Assembly (NCBI GenBank): GCA_900102235.1
Contig: FMVL01000003.1
Span: 1-64,000 of the forward strand
Direction of reading: 5' to 3'
Origin: Lachnospiraceae bacterium XBB2008
Lineage (GTDB): Bacteria; Bacillota; Clostridia; Lachnospirales; Lachnospiraceae
DNA: 64,000 bases
The notes under the pieces were generated by a model. That model was not told the DNA's origin, ran no database searches, and saw only the letters and a list, made by a program, of their open reading frames with translations. Positions 8,851 to 17,518 of this stretch are shown here, piece after piece. Each line of letters starts with the position of its first letter. Position 1 is the stretch's first letter. The translations under genes were made by a program, and so were the position numbers.

Positions 8851-10289
8851 TTTTCCATATCTCCTTCTTCAATATCAGCTAATGCTGCTTTGATCATTAT
8901 CGCGCATTCTATGCGCTTTCTCTGAAGCTTGCATCCAAGCTCATAGACATCTGTGATGCTGCCGTGGAAGTTGTATGCATTGGCAGCACATCCGCCGCTG
9001 CAATAAAACCTTGCAAAGCAATCACGGCATTCGGGCTTAGCATATACATTACAGCATTTAAACTCATCGACGATATCGTTACGCCTAATGCCGTCATACA
9101 CATTGCCCAGCAGGAAGTCTTCGTTTCCTACGAACTGATGGCACGGATACAGATCTCCCCAGGGAGTTACTGCCAGGTATTCCGTGCCGGACCCGCATCC
9201 GGAAAGCCTCTTATAGACGCATGGGCCACCTTCTAAATCTATCATAAAATGGAAGAAATTAAAAGGTTTACCGGCCTTTCTGTAATCAAGATAAAGTTTG
9301 GCCAGCTTGTCATATTCTTCAAGCAGTCCGGGTATGTCCTCATCGCGCAGAGCATAGTCGTCTTCGGGCGATGCAACGACGGGCTCGACCGAGATCTGGT
9401 CAAAGCCGAGATCGGCCAGATGCTTTACATCTTCCGCAAAATCAAGATTGTTACGGGTATAGGTTCCGCGAACGTAGTACGAATCCCTCTCATTCTTTTT
9501 TCTTGCCTCTGCGAACTTGAGATACTTCGGCACTATCTCGTCATAGCTGCCCTGTCCTCCGCGATGCGGACGCATCAGATCGTTGATCTCTTTGCGGCCG
9601 TCGATGCTTAAGACCACGTTGTCCATCTCGGCATTGATGAAATCAAACATATCCTCTTTAAGCAGCGTGCCGTTCGTGGTGAGCGTAAACCTGAAGTTCT
9701 TGTCATGAGTCTTCTCAAGTTCACGACCGTATCTGACCAGTTCCACGACTGTATCCCAGTTCATGAGAGGCTCACCGCCGAAGAAATCCACTTCGAGATT
9801 ACGTCTGTTGCCTGAGTTTGCAACCAGGAAGTCCAACGCTTTCTTTCCGACTTCGGGAGTCATGAGTTCACGTCGGCCGTGATACTCTCCTTCCTCAGCG
9901 AAGCAATATTTGCAGGCCAGATTGCAGTCATGGGAAATATGCAGGCACAGAGCCTTGACTACCGTCTGACGTTTCTTATAATCTACCAGACTGTCCTCAT
10001 ATGTATCGGGAGTAAAGAGCATGCCTTCCGCGATCAGCTGAGTGATCTCTTCGGCCGCCTCGGAGATCTCCTGAGTACCGTATACCGAGTATTTTGCACT
10101 CCCCTCGGGTGTCTGGCACTTAAGGCTGACAGCACCGAGCAGGTCCATTACCGAGAAGCGGTCAAACTTCTCATGCAGTTCCGCGGCGATGTCGAGCAGA
10201 TCATATACGCAGTCATCGACCACATGCACCGAACCGCTGCATACATCGAGTACTATATTGTATCCGTTGTTTTTATACTTATGGATCAA
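8847..10289 (-). CDS. scfB: Thioether-forming radical SAM maturase of SCIFF peptide
   Basis: A radical SAM/SPASM enzyme that installs thioether bonds between cysteines and acceptor residues of the SCIFF precursor. The N-terminal RiPP-recognition part begins 'IHKYKNNGYNIVLDV', as in the family. The radical SAM cluster ligands are C122-x3-C126-x2-C129 ('CNLACKYC'). The C-terminal SPASM region has many cysteines, including 'SGCGSGTEYLAVTPWG', 'YPCHQF', 'PECRDCFARFYCSGGC' and a final 'GCKLQ' for auxiliary Fe-S clusters. The only in-frame start is TTG at 10289, just past an upstream stop at about 10320, with GGATGGG before it, so translation may be weaker than that of scfA. The substrate gene lies 124 bp upstream. 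Confidence 0.95.
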   Translation of the reverse strand: MIHKYKNNGYNIVLDVCSGSVHVVDDCVYDLLDIAAELHEKFDRFSVMDLLGAVSLKCQTPEGSAKYSVYGTQEISEAAEEITQLIAEGMLFTPDTYEDSLVDYKKRQTVVKALCLHISHDCNLACKYCFAEEGEYHGRRELMTPEVGKKALDFLVANSGNRRNLEVDFFGGEPLMNWDTVVELVRYGRELEKTHDKNFRFTLTTNGTLLKEDMFDFINAEMDNVVLSIDGRKEINDLMRPHRGGQGSYDEIVPKYLKFAEARKKNERDSYYVRGTYTRNNLDFAEDVKHLADLGFDQISVEPVVASPEDDYALRDEDIPGLLEEYDKLAKLYLDYRKAGKPFNFFHFMIDLEGGPCVYKRLSGCGSGTEYLAVTPWGDLYPCHQFVGNEDFLLGNVYDGIRRNDIVDEFKCCNVYAKPECRDCFARFYCSGGCAANAYNFHGSITDVYELGCKLQRKRIECAIMIKAALADIEEGDMEK

Positions 10290-10332
10290 AACCGATTCCC
10301 ATCCGTCAAAAAATGTTCTCTACACATAGGTA

Positions 10333-10356
10333 AAGCAGCGACTTTGATCGCTGCTT
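10333..10356 (-). terminator. Possible attenuator hairpin between scfA and scfB
   Basis: A perfect 9-bp stem: AAGCAGCGA (10333-10341) with TCGCTGCTT (10348-10356), 6-base loop. Read leftward only TTTA follows, so it would be a weak terminator. It could make scfA transcript more abundant than scfB/secDF transcript (inference). Confidence 0.5.
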
Positions 10357-10413
10357 AATTACAGTACTTCTTTTTGTGAAAAAAGTAATACCTGTGTTGT
10401 CCCCTGCTGTTGC

Positions 10414-10560
10414 TTATTTAAACTTCTCGCAGGTCTGATTGCCTACGGTACATGAAGTCTTGCAAGCTGACTGACATGATGTCTGGCACTCGCCGCATCC
10501 GCCCTTAACTGCTGACTTCTTAAGATCTCTGGTATTAAGTGTCTTGATATGCTTCTTCAT
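10414..10560 (-). CDS. scfA: SCIFF ribosomal peptide precursor (six cysteines in forty-five residues)
   Basis: A 48-residue peptide, MKKHIKTLNTRDLKKSAVKG followed by a Cys-rich core with six cysteines at positions 22, 25, 29, 33, 37 and 44. The pattern, the leader, and the position directly upstream of the maturase gene identify it as SCIFF. The ScfB enzyme crosslinks the core cysteines. The ribosome site AAGGAG sits 7 bases before the ATG at 10560, and a clean promoter lies upstream. The biological role of mature SCIFF is not established; near-universal conservation in Clostridia suggests a housekeeping or signalling job. It is too short for usual gene callers. Confidence 0.96.
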   Translation of the reverse strand: MKKHIKTLNTRDLKKSAVKGGCGECQTSCQSACKTSCTVGNQTCEKFK

Positions 10561-10606
10561 ATTCATTCTCCTTACAAAAAGGTTTTATGTGTTTTCAACT
10601 TGATAA

Positions 10607-10635
10607 AATATACCATATTTTGTATACCCGCGCAA
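10607..10635 (-). promoter_or_regulatory. Promoter of scfA-scfB-secDF
   Basis: -35 TTGCGC (10630-10635), 17-bp spacer, -10 TATATT (10607-10612), about 47 bp ahead of the scfA start and just after the recO stop. Confidence 0.65.
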
Positions 10636-10643
10636 GTAGATTG

Positions 10644-11282
10644 TCACATAAGCTTGACCGAATTAAACTTCCGGTCGACCATATTTTTCATGAGCCGCAT
10701 GCATATCTGTTCGAGTTCATCAATGACCTCGTCGGATACGGAGAAGGTAAACAGTTCATGTATCGAAGAATTCACTATGCGGTCCACCGTATACGAAGTC
10801 GTCTCGGAATACTTCCTGTCCGTCGGGATCCCGGGAAACTCGCCTGCTATGACCAAGGATCTGATCTCATATATGCTCTTCACGAGCCGGAAATCAAACT
10901 TGCCGCTGATAAGCGCAAGAATGGAGGCGTATATGAGGTTTAATTCCTCATACGCCTCCATGTTCTCTCTGGTGTAATAATCCGCTATTTCCAGAAAATA
11001 CGACGCCATGACAGTCGCATCGTAATCCGTGCGGAGTTCCTCGAAATGCCTCGAGATATCGGCATCGGTCAGAGTATAGGCATCTTTCCCCTCTAAAAGT
11101 TTGAACTTTCCGAAGCAGAAAGGTTCGGTGATCCCCATTAAGCGATTGCCGACCTTCCTGGCGCCTCTGGCAAAAGCCGTTATCTTGCCGGCTTCGGCAG
11201 TCAGGATCACAAGACGTTTATTATACTCTCCGACGGGTGATGTCCTTATGATCATCCCGGTATATTCTGTATATTCACTCAT
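10644..11282 (-). CDS. recO: DNA repair protein RecO
   Basis: Helps load RecA on gapped DNA together with RecR. The N-terminal OB fold is recognisable from 'GMIIRTSPVGEYNKRLVILTAEAGKI' region features and 'FARGARK'. The C-terminal helical part follows ('ADYYTRENMEAYEELNLIYASILAL'). At 212 residues it is shorter than most RecO proteins (about 240-250), and the four-cysteine zinc finger found in many homologues is absent. The start overlaps the end of era by 8 bases, the usual era-recO order. Confidence 0.88.
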   Translation of the reverse strand: MSEYTEYTGMIIRTSPVGEYNKRLVILTAEAGKITAFARGARKVGNRLMGITEPFCFGKFKLLEGKDAYTLTDADISRHFEELRTDYDATVMASYFLEIADYYTRENMEAYEELNLIYASILALISGKFDFRLVKSIYEIRSLVIAGEFPGIPTDRKYSETTSYTVDRIVNSSIHELFTFSVSDEVIDELEQICMRLMKNMVDRKFNSVKLM

Positions 11283-12177
11283 CTATGCTCTTTTTATCGT
11301 ATCCGAAGTTCTTAAGAAGCATATCCGAATCGCGCCAGTCTTTTTTAACCTTGACCCAGAGTTTCAGATTTACCTTATTCTCAACCATCGCCTGGATATC
11401 GGTTCTGGCAGCCGACCCGATCTTTTTGAGCATCGCGCCCTGCTTGCCGATGATCATGCCCTTATGTGAATCCTTTTCGCAGACGATAGTGGCATCGATA
11501 TTGACGATGCGCTCCTTAAACTCCATGCGGTCGATGACTACGGCAACTCCGTGCGGAACTTCATCCGCCATGCTGCGAAGGACCTTCTCTCTGATGATCT
11601 CCGCCGTGATCTGACGCATCGGCTGATCCGTCACGGTATCCTCGTCGTAGAACATCTCGCCTTCGGGAAGATACTCATATATCGTATCTATGAGATCCTT
11701 GCAGCCATGACCTTTCATGGCGGATACCGGTATGATCTCGGCGAATTCCATCTCGGACGAATACGCGGCTATGACCGGCAAAACCTCATCCTTACCCAGG
11801 GTATCTGTCTTATTGATGCACAGGATCACGGGAGTGGATACTGTTTTAAGTTCCTCCATGATATGCTTATCGCCGGCTCCGATCCGGACATCGGGCTCAA
11901 CGAGCCACAATATCAGATCAGCATCGTTTAAAGTATGTTCCGCCACATTTACCATATACTCTCCGAGCTTATTGCGGGACTTATGGATCCCGGGAGTATC
12001 GAGAAAGACTATCTGCCCTCTCTCATCGGTGTATATGGTCCTTATCTTATTTCTGGTGGTCTGCGGCTTATGGCTCGTGATGGCTATCTTCTGACCGATG
12101 AGCCTGTTCATCAGAGTGGACTTGCCCACATTCGGTCTGCCTATCAGAGCCACGAAGCCGGATTTTGTATTACTCAT
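11275..12177 (-). CDS. era: GTPase Era
   Basis: Ribosome-assembly GTPase that binds the 3' end of 16S rRNA. G1 'GRPNVGKSTLMN', G3 'DTPGI', and G4 'NKTD' are all intact, and the C-terminal KH domain contains 'GKQGAMLKKIGSAARTDI'. The 300-residue length is standard. It overlaps both the upstream DUF4349 lipoprotein gene (ATGA, 4 bases) and recO (8 bases), so all three should be one transcript. Confidence 0.97.
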   Translation of the reverse strand: MSNTKSGFVALIGRPNVGKSTLMNRLIGQKIAITSHKPQTTRNKIRTIYTDERGQIVFLDTPGIHKSRNKLGEYMVNVAEHTLNDADLILWLVEPDVRIGAGDKHIMEELKTVSTPVILCINKTDTLGKDEVLPVIAAYSSEMEFAEIIPVSAMKGHGCKDLIDTIYEYLPEGEMFYDEDTVTDQPMRQITAEIIREKVLRSMADEVPHGVAVVIDRMEFKERIVNIDATIVCEKDSHKGMIIGKQGAMLKKIGSAARTDIQAMVENKVNLKLWVKVKKDWRDSDMLLKNFGYDKKSIDE

Positions 12178-13316
12178 TTATCCTCTTTGGGATCCTCGTC
12201 AGCCTTCTTTTCTTCAGTCGCAGCCGGATTCCCCATGGGCTGGGGAACAAATGTCGGCACGGGCTGTGCGGGAGCGCCCTGTCCGGGCTGTGCAACATAA
12301 TTCTGCATCGGCTGAGGACCGGTCTTATATTTCTTGGGATGCTTTTCCCTGTACTTACGCGAAAGCGTCATGATCAGCTTGATGATGAGCCATACCAGAA
12401 CTACGACTATCGCGATCACAAGCAGATAAGGAAGAGCCACAACTATAAATACGAGCAGGTCGCCGAGGAATTCAACGATATTCTCAAATGCTTCCTTAAG
12501 GCCACGGCTGATACGCGCGCCTACGGAATAGTCTACAGGCTCGGGCTCGGTATATGTCTGAACCTCGTTCACATACAGATATATGGTCGTATAATCCACG
12601 AGATTATCATAACTTCTGAGCTGTGATTCCATGGACTCTATCTGATATCTGACTTCGCTCAAGCGGTTCTCGATATATATCAGTTCCTCTATGTCCTCGG
12701 CATCCTTTAACAGCTCCTCAAGTCTGTCATACTCTACCTGCAATGATTCCTTGTGGGAATTGATATCCACATACTGAAGAGTCACATCCTCCATGGACTC
12801 GGACTGATGTGTGATATTGGAATTCTCTCCTACCGCGGAAATGAAGGTGTCGGCATTTTTTGCGGGAATACGCACCGTATAATTGGCCGATCTTCTGCTT
12901 GAAGAGTTATTGCCATCTACGGAACTGGACTCGATATATCCGCCCAGAGCAGATACTCTGCCCGCTATCGTAGCTGTCACTCCGTCAAAATCATATGTCT
13001 CGATATCCAGATTCACGGTCCGGATCAGCTTACGCTTGGACTGAGCACCGCCTTCGGTCACTTCGACATCTTCCGCTCCGGGTGCTTCGACCGATTCTTC
13101 ATATTCTGCCGGTTCTTCATAACCCCAGTCATCATAGTCCATGTCTGCATATTCTGCGGACGATTCAACTGCCCCTGCAGCATATGAAGGTTCAGCAGAG
13201 TCATATTTTGCGTATGATGAGTCACTTCCGCATCCGGCAAGCATAGATGCCAGCATAAGTGCAGCTGCCGAGAATCCCAGGAGATTCTTAAGTATTTTCA
13301 TGTTTTTCTTTTTCAT
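12174..13316 (-). CDS. DUF4349-domain lipoprotein
   Basis: A surface lipoprotein of unknown function. Start chosen at ATG 13316 because GGGAGGA lies 7 bases upstream; the frame extends further but runs into the preceding gene. Residues 1-30 form a lipoprotein signal ending in the lipobox 'LAGC'. A Ser/Tyr/Glu-rich linker follows, then the DUF4349 domain with 'ANYTVRIPAKNADTFISAV' and a long coiled coil ('LEELLKDAEDIEELIYIENR'). A transmembrane segment ('LVFIVVALPYLLVIAIVVVL') and a Pro/Gln-rich cytoplasmic tail end the protein. The combination of a lipid anchor and a C-terminal helix means both ends are membrane-tied. Confidence 0.85.
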   Translation of the reverse strand: MKKKNMKILKNLLGFSAAALMLASMLAGCGSDSSYAKYDSAEPSYAAGAVESSAEYADMDYDDWGYEEPAEYEESVEAPGAEDVEVTEGGAQSKRKLIRTVNLDIETYDFDGVTATIAGRVSALGGYIESSSVDGNNSSSRRSANYTVRIPAKNADTFISAVGENSNITHQSESMEDVTLQYVDINSHKESLQVEYDRLEELLKDAEDIEELIYIENRLSEVRYQIESMESQLRSYDNLVDYTTIYLYVNEVQTYTEPEPVDYSVGARISRGLKEAFENIVEFLGDLLVFIVVALPYLLVIAIVVVLVWLIIKLIMTLSRKYREKHPKKYKTGPQPMQNYVAQPGQGAPAQPVPTFVPQPMGNPAATEEKKADEDPKEDK

Positions 13317-13356
13317 GGTAATCCTCCCGCGCTCACGCGCAAAACCCTGTGAGTGT

Positions 13357-16302
13357 TTACTCGGAAAACAGCGGTTCGATACCGCCGAAATCATCAGCGC
13401 ATTCGCCTATGGCTTCTTCACCGCCCACTACGCAGAATGCACCCGTATCCATTATAGCATCTATATAATCGGCAAGCGACCTGATCGTATCAGGAGTGGC
13501 CGAGAGCAGTTCATCTCTCTCCTGCTGGATCATGTCCATGGTCTGGTTGCACATATATGCACTGAATCCGTATGAGCCTTTTGACTTGGGTGTCATGGGT
13601 ACATCCAGATCTGCGATCGCTCCGATGATATACTGAGTCATCGTGCGCTCATCGGCATCGAAGTTTCTCACATAATCAGCTGCGCCCTCAAATACCCCGA
13701 CCGTACGTCTTAAATTGGGATCTCTGTATGATACGAAGTAGCCCTTGCCTGTACGGGTAAAGGCGCTCATGCAGCCGTAAGCTCCTCCGCGGACGCGTAC
13801 CTGTGTCCACAGATAATCATATCCCATCATTACCTTCAGTGCACGTAAAGCACCGGTATATTTAAGTCCCTTATGGATGAAATCGCCGCTCCTTGCAACG
13901 TACTGAACCTGAGCCGCAGAAGTATATGCCTTGCTTCCGGCTACGGGTTGTACCTTTCCGCCTCTGACATCGCTGTCAGGATAAAGAGACGTCTTAAGAT
14001 CCTTTATGAGCCCGGCAAATTCATTAAAGGATTCCTCTGATCCCGTATAGTCGAGAATTAGGTTTGACGGAGTGAATATAAGTTTACATAACTTATCCAT
14101 TTTACCGGCTATATAATCAAAATGCCCGTCATAGTCAGCGATCACGCTCTCTACCATTCTGAGGAACGGAACTCCGTTCATCGCATTCATCGTAGCGTCG
14201 CTCTCGGCAAACTGCGAAGTGGCCGAAGCTGCTGCCAGTGAATGTCCCGATGAGATCATTGATGCCTGCATGTGCGACTGAGTCTCCTCGAGAAGTTCAT
14301 GCATCCTCTCCTTATCGCCGTATTTGGTCTTAAGGAGCATCTCCTTCATCAGACGGATCGCATCGGCAAGACGGCTTGAGAAGGTCTTTGCCTTGATCTC
14401 GTATGTGATCACATACTTATCGGGATCTGCGGCATCGGGATAGATCGAAACACCGGGAACGATACCGCCCGTGCACATGCTGATCTCCTTGAACAGTTCG
14501 GCATAAGCGTAGTTTTCGGTATCCATGAGTCCCATTATCGATTTAAGGAGTCCGACATAGATCCAGTCATCCGCACTCACGTTATCTGTCTTAAACACAA
14601 ACCTGATATAACTGATCCCGTTGGTCTTTATATCATGGAATACGCATTCCATGCCGTCGATATCCCTGCGCTCCCAGACAAAAGGATTAGCGGTCTTCTT
14701 CATATCCTCTCTCTTAAGAAGCGGGATCGTTGCCAGAGCTTCGGGAGAATCTTCTTTTTCCTGATATTCCGCAAGCTCATGCGTTGCTTCTACCAGCTTC
14801 TCCTTCTCCTCCTGAGAAAGGGAATCCTTATAGGCCTTAAGTTTTCCGGCCAGTTCCTTATCCTTGGCTGTAGTGAGTCCCTTGACAGGGCATACGGCCA
14901 GAACAGACTTATGTGTGTTGTTAAGCAGGCGGTCTCTGATCAGATCCTCATAATATGTGGTATCCGCTTTCTTCCGAAGAGATGCATATACATCATTGGA
15001 GATGACATGTATGAACGGTTTCATGTCATCATAAAGCCAGCTGTCCAGCATCTGAAGGCCGAGCATCAGCCCCTTGGGATATGAACCGTAATCTGCCTCC
15101 CTGTATTTAAACTCGAACAGATTAAGGGCCGCCTGGACCGACTCATGGTCAAGTGCTCCGTCAGCCTGTTCTTTCAGTATCTTTTCTATGATCGAAACGA
15201 ATTCATCCTGCCTGTCATAGTCGGTGTCCTTGGCTATGATCGCAAAGTAAGGCTGCATCGTGCCGTTACCGTAATCACTGTAGACATCCTTGCCGATGCC
15301 GGCATCGATGAGAGCCTTCTTCAGGGGCGCTCCGGGAGTCGAGCACAGTGCATAATCAAGCACTTCAAAGGCGATGTACTCCTCGGCGTCCAGATTGTTA
15401 TCCGATACGACCATCTCATAGGTCAGGTAAGTGTGGCCGTCTTCGGATGCGCTCTCTGCCGTCGGGTATTCCTTCTTCGCATATCTGACTTCCGAAAAAG
15501 GCTTCTGAACGGGTATGGTCGAGTCGATCTCAAGAGCATCGTATGCCGACAGATATTCACGGTCGAGATATTCAAGTCTCTCGGCCATATCACAGTCACC
15601 GTAGAAATATATGTAGCTGTTGGACGGATGATAGTATCTCCTGTGGAAGTCCAGAAACGCCTCGTATGTCAGATCGGGGATATTGTCGGGATGACCGCCC
15701 GATTCAACTCCGTAGGGAGATTCAGGGAAAAGCGCGTTCATCATCTCTCTCTCGACTACATCATCCGGAGATGAAAAAGCGCCCTTCATCTCGTTATATA
15801 CGACGCCGTTTAGCTTAAGCTCTCCATCAATGTCCTCAAGCTCATAATGCCAGCCTTCCTGACGGAAGATCTTTTCCTCGTGATAGATGTTGGGATGAAA
15901 TACGGCATCCAGATATACGTCACAGAGGTTCTCGAAGTCCTTTTCGTTACAGCTAGCTACCGGATATACGGTCTTATCGGGAAAGGTCATCGCATTTAAG
16001 AATGTGTTTAAGCTTCCCTTGGCAAGCTCGATAAAAGGATCCTTGACCGGATACTTATCCGATCCGCAGAGTACGCTGTGTTCTATGATGTGGGCAACAC
16101 CCGTGGAATCAGCGGGCGGAGTCCTGAAGCCGATATAGAAGACCTTGTTGTCATCATCATTGATGAGCAGGACTATCCTCGCTCCCGTCCTGTCGTGACG
16201 CGCGATCACGCCGACGGAATCCAGATCTTCTATCTCTCTGGTCTCCAGGATCGAATAGCCTTTCACTCCTTTTAGTTTTTCGAGTTGTTCTTGTTTGTTC
16301 AT
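13357..16302 (-). CDS. M16C-family zinc peptidase (insulinase / presequence-protease type)
   Basis: A large peptidase of 981 residues that degrades short peptides inside a closed chamber made of two halves. The inverted zinc motif H71-I-I-E74-H75 is intact, with the M16C surroundings 'HSVLCGSDKYPVKDPF' and 'LNTFLNAMTFPDKTVYPVAS'. The C-terminal inactive half includes 'RVRGGAYGCMSAFTRTGKG'. Length and architecture match the mitochondrial presequence protease/Cym1 group; bacterial members are cytosolic. Located 40 bp upstream of the DUF4349 lipoprotein gene. Confidence 0.93.
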   Translation of the reverse strand: MNKQEQLEKLKGVKGYSILETREIEDLDSVGVIARHDRTGARIVLLINDDDNKVFYIGFRTPPADSTGVAHIIEHSVLCGSDKYPVKDPFIELAKGSLNTFLNAMTFPDKTVYPVASCNEKDFENLCDVYLDAVFHPNIYHEEKIFRQEGWHYELEDIDGELKLNGVVYNEMKGAFSSPDDVVEREMMNALFPESPYGVESGGHPDNIPDLTYEAFLDFHRRYYHPSNSYIYFYGDCDMAERLEYLDREYLSAYDALEIDSTIPVQKPFSEVRYAKKEYPTAESASEDGHTYLTYEMVVSDNNLDAEEYIAFEVLDYALCSTPGAPLKKALIDAGIGKDVYSDYGNGTMQPYFAIIAKDTDYDRQDEFVSIIEKILKEQADGALDHESVQAALNLFEFKYREADYGSYPKGLMLGLQMLDSWLYDDMKPFIHVISNDVYASLRKKADTTYYEDLIRDRLLNNTHKSVLAVCPVKGLTTAKDKELAGKLKAYKDSLSQEEKEKLVEATHELAEYQEKEDSPEALATIPLLKREDMKKTANPFVWERRDIDGMECVFHDIKTNGISYIRFVFKTDNVSADDWIYVGLLKSIMGLMDTENYAYAELFKEISMCTGGIVPGVSIYPDAADPDKYVITYEIKAKTFSSRLADAIRLMKEMLLKTKYGDKERMHELLEETQSHMQASMISSGHSLAAASATSQFAESDATMNAMNGVPFLRMVESVIADYDGHFDYIAGKMDKLCKLIFTPSNLILDYTGSEESFNEFAGLIKDLKTSLYPDSDVRGGKVQPVAGSKAYTSAAQVQYVARSGDFIHKGLKYTGALRALKVMMGYDYLWTQVRVRGGAYGCMSAFTRTGKGYFVSYRDPNLRRTVGVFEGAADYVRNFDADERTMTQYIIGAIADLDVPMTPKSKGSYGFSAYMCNQTMDMIQQERDELLSATPDTIRSLADYIDAIMDTGAFCVVGGEEAIGECADDFGGIEPLFSE

Positions 16303-16325
16303 TGTCGCTCCTTACTTTAAATCGA

Positions 16326-16778
16326 TCATACGGAAAAGCTCATAAGTGCGAGCTTGGAAATAACAAGTTCCATGACCGCCACATTCTTGCGTTTCTTTGT
16401 GGCAACATCCATTTCCATGAAGTCTTCCACCTTGATCAGGCGCTCTTTACGGACTATTCTTTTCTTTTTTCTGAAAAGAGATGCAGCCTGCTCGTCAATA
16501 CCTATCTTGACCTTAGCTCCCAGCTCGCAATAAGTCCGGGCGGAGAACATGTCGGGAGTCATATAGTAAAGGTGGCTTTCGAGAGAAGTCTCGGGAAGTG
16601 TGTCTTTATATATATAATGCTCTATGATCGCTCTGAACTTAAACGGCGCGGGATCCGCGCTCATGAGCTCACCATAGGTGTATCTGGCACCGAAAGCATA
16701 GCTTCCCGTATCCTGCATCACATATTTGAAATCCGCATATGTAGTTTTATCGGAAAGGGAATCGATGAACTTTGTCAT
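16326..16778 (-). CDS. Conserved-looking hypothetical protein, 150 residues
   Basis: I do not recognise a family. The protein is soluble, with a basic stretch 'FRKKKRIVRKERLIK' near residue 105 and a hydrophobic C-terminal 'VAVMELVISKLALMSFSV'. It overlaps the end of the upstream sigma-like gene by four bases (ATGA) and lies 23 bp before the M16C peptidase gene, so it belongs to the same operon. The overlap and good codon continuity argue that it is a real gene. Confidence 0.75.
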   Translation of the reverse strand: MTKFIDSLSDKTTYADFKYVMQDTGSYAFGARYTYGELMSADPAPFKFRAIIEHYIYKDTLPETSLESHLYYMTPDMFSARTYCELGAKVKIGIDEQAASLFRKKKRIVRKERLIKVEDFMEMDVATKKRKNVAVMELVISKLALMSFSV

Positions 16779-17518
16779 TTAGGATCGCTGTCTATATCCT
16801 CGATCTTGCCGCCGGAGAATACCAGTGCACGCTGTATCGCATTACGGGTAAATCCCGTCTCCTGCATGAGTTCCTCGATAGTAACCTTGCGGCCCAGTTC
16901 CTCGGCAAGTTCTCTGGCTTTATCTGCTACATCATTTACCGACTTGGCACTCTTTTCATCCTGCTTCGTCATCTCGGCATGATCGGCTATGCACTCTTCC
17001 ATGCCGTCCATTATCATACGTGTGAGCATTCCGTCGGCTTCACTCTCATGCTCAAGAGCACCGAGCATCGTCACACCCAGGCTCAGAGCAACATTGCCCT
17101 CTCCGATCAGATCTTCAAGGAATACGCCCTGCCCCGCATAGAGTTTGGCCAGTTCGACCACATTCTCAAGATGCATCTCGATGAGCCTGCTCTGCGCATC
17201 GACGTCACCGGCCATGGCAGAGATCGTCACTGCTTCTTTTTCCCCTTCGGAGAAGGACGGAAGTGCCTTTAAGTCCTCAAGATACATATTCAGATAATCT
17301 ATCTCTTCGGACTCCAGGTAGTCGGAATCCTTCAGCGGTTCGCCGACTCCGACATGATTGCTCCGAAGATATTCATATATCATCTCCAGCTGTCCGGGCT
17401 GAAGCTGCATCGAAGCAAAAGCCTCATCAACTACGGAAGCTTCCAGAAAGTTATCGTTATCCCGGCCGAGTTCCACGAGTTTCTTAAGTATCCCGGCAAA
17501 TTCAGCATCACGGTTCAT
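16775..17518 (-). CDS. Degenerate sigma-70-like protein without regions 2.4 and 4
   Basis: Residues 1-60 resemble sigma-70 region 1.1 ('ILKKLVELGRDNDNFLEASV' through 'LEMIYEYLRSN'). Residues about 75-150 resemble regions 1.2 and 2.1-2.2 ('EIDYLNMYLEDLKALPSFSE', 'QSRLIEMHLENVVELAKLYA', 'FLEDLIGEGNVALSLG'). Region 3-like helices close the protein ('ARELAEELGRKVTIEELMQE'). Where the aromatic melting segment and -10 recognition helix should be, there is an acidic stretch, and the -35 binding region 4 is absent. It could bind RNA polymerase core through the region 2 clamp contact without recognising promoters, but that is inference. It is coupled to its neighbours on both sides by overlaps. Confidence 0.75.
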   Translation of the reverse strand: MNRDAEFAGILKKLVELGRDNDNFLEASVVDEAFASMQLQPGQLEMIYEYLRSNHVGVGEPLKDSDYLESEEIDYLNMYLEDLKALPSFSEGEKEAVTISAMAGDVDAQSRLIEMHLENVVELAKLYAGQGVFLEDLIGEGNVALSLGVTMLGALEHESEADGMLTRMIMDGMEECIADHAEMTKQDEKSAKSVNDVADKARELAEELGRKVTIEELMQETGFTRNAIQRALVFSGGKIEDIDSDPK

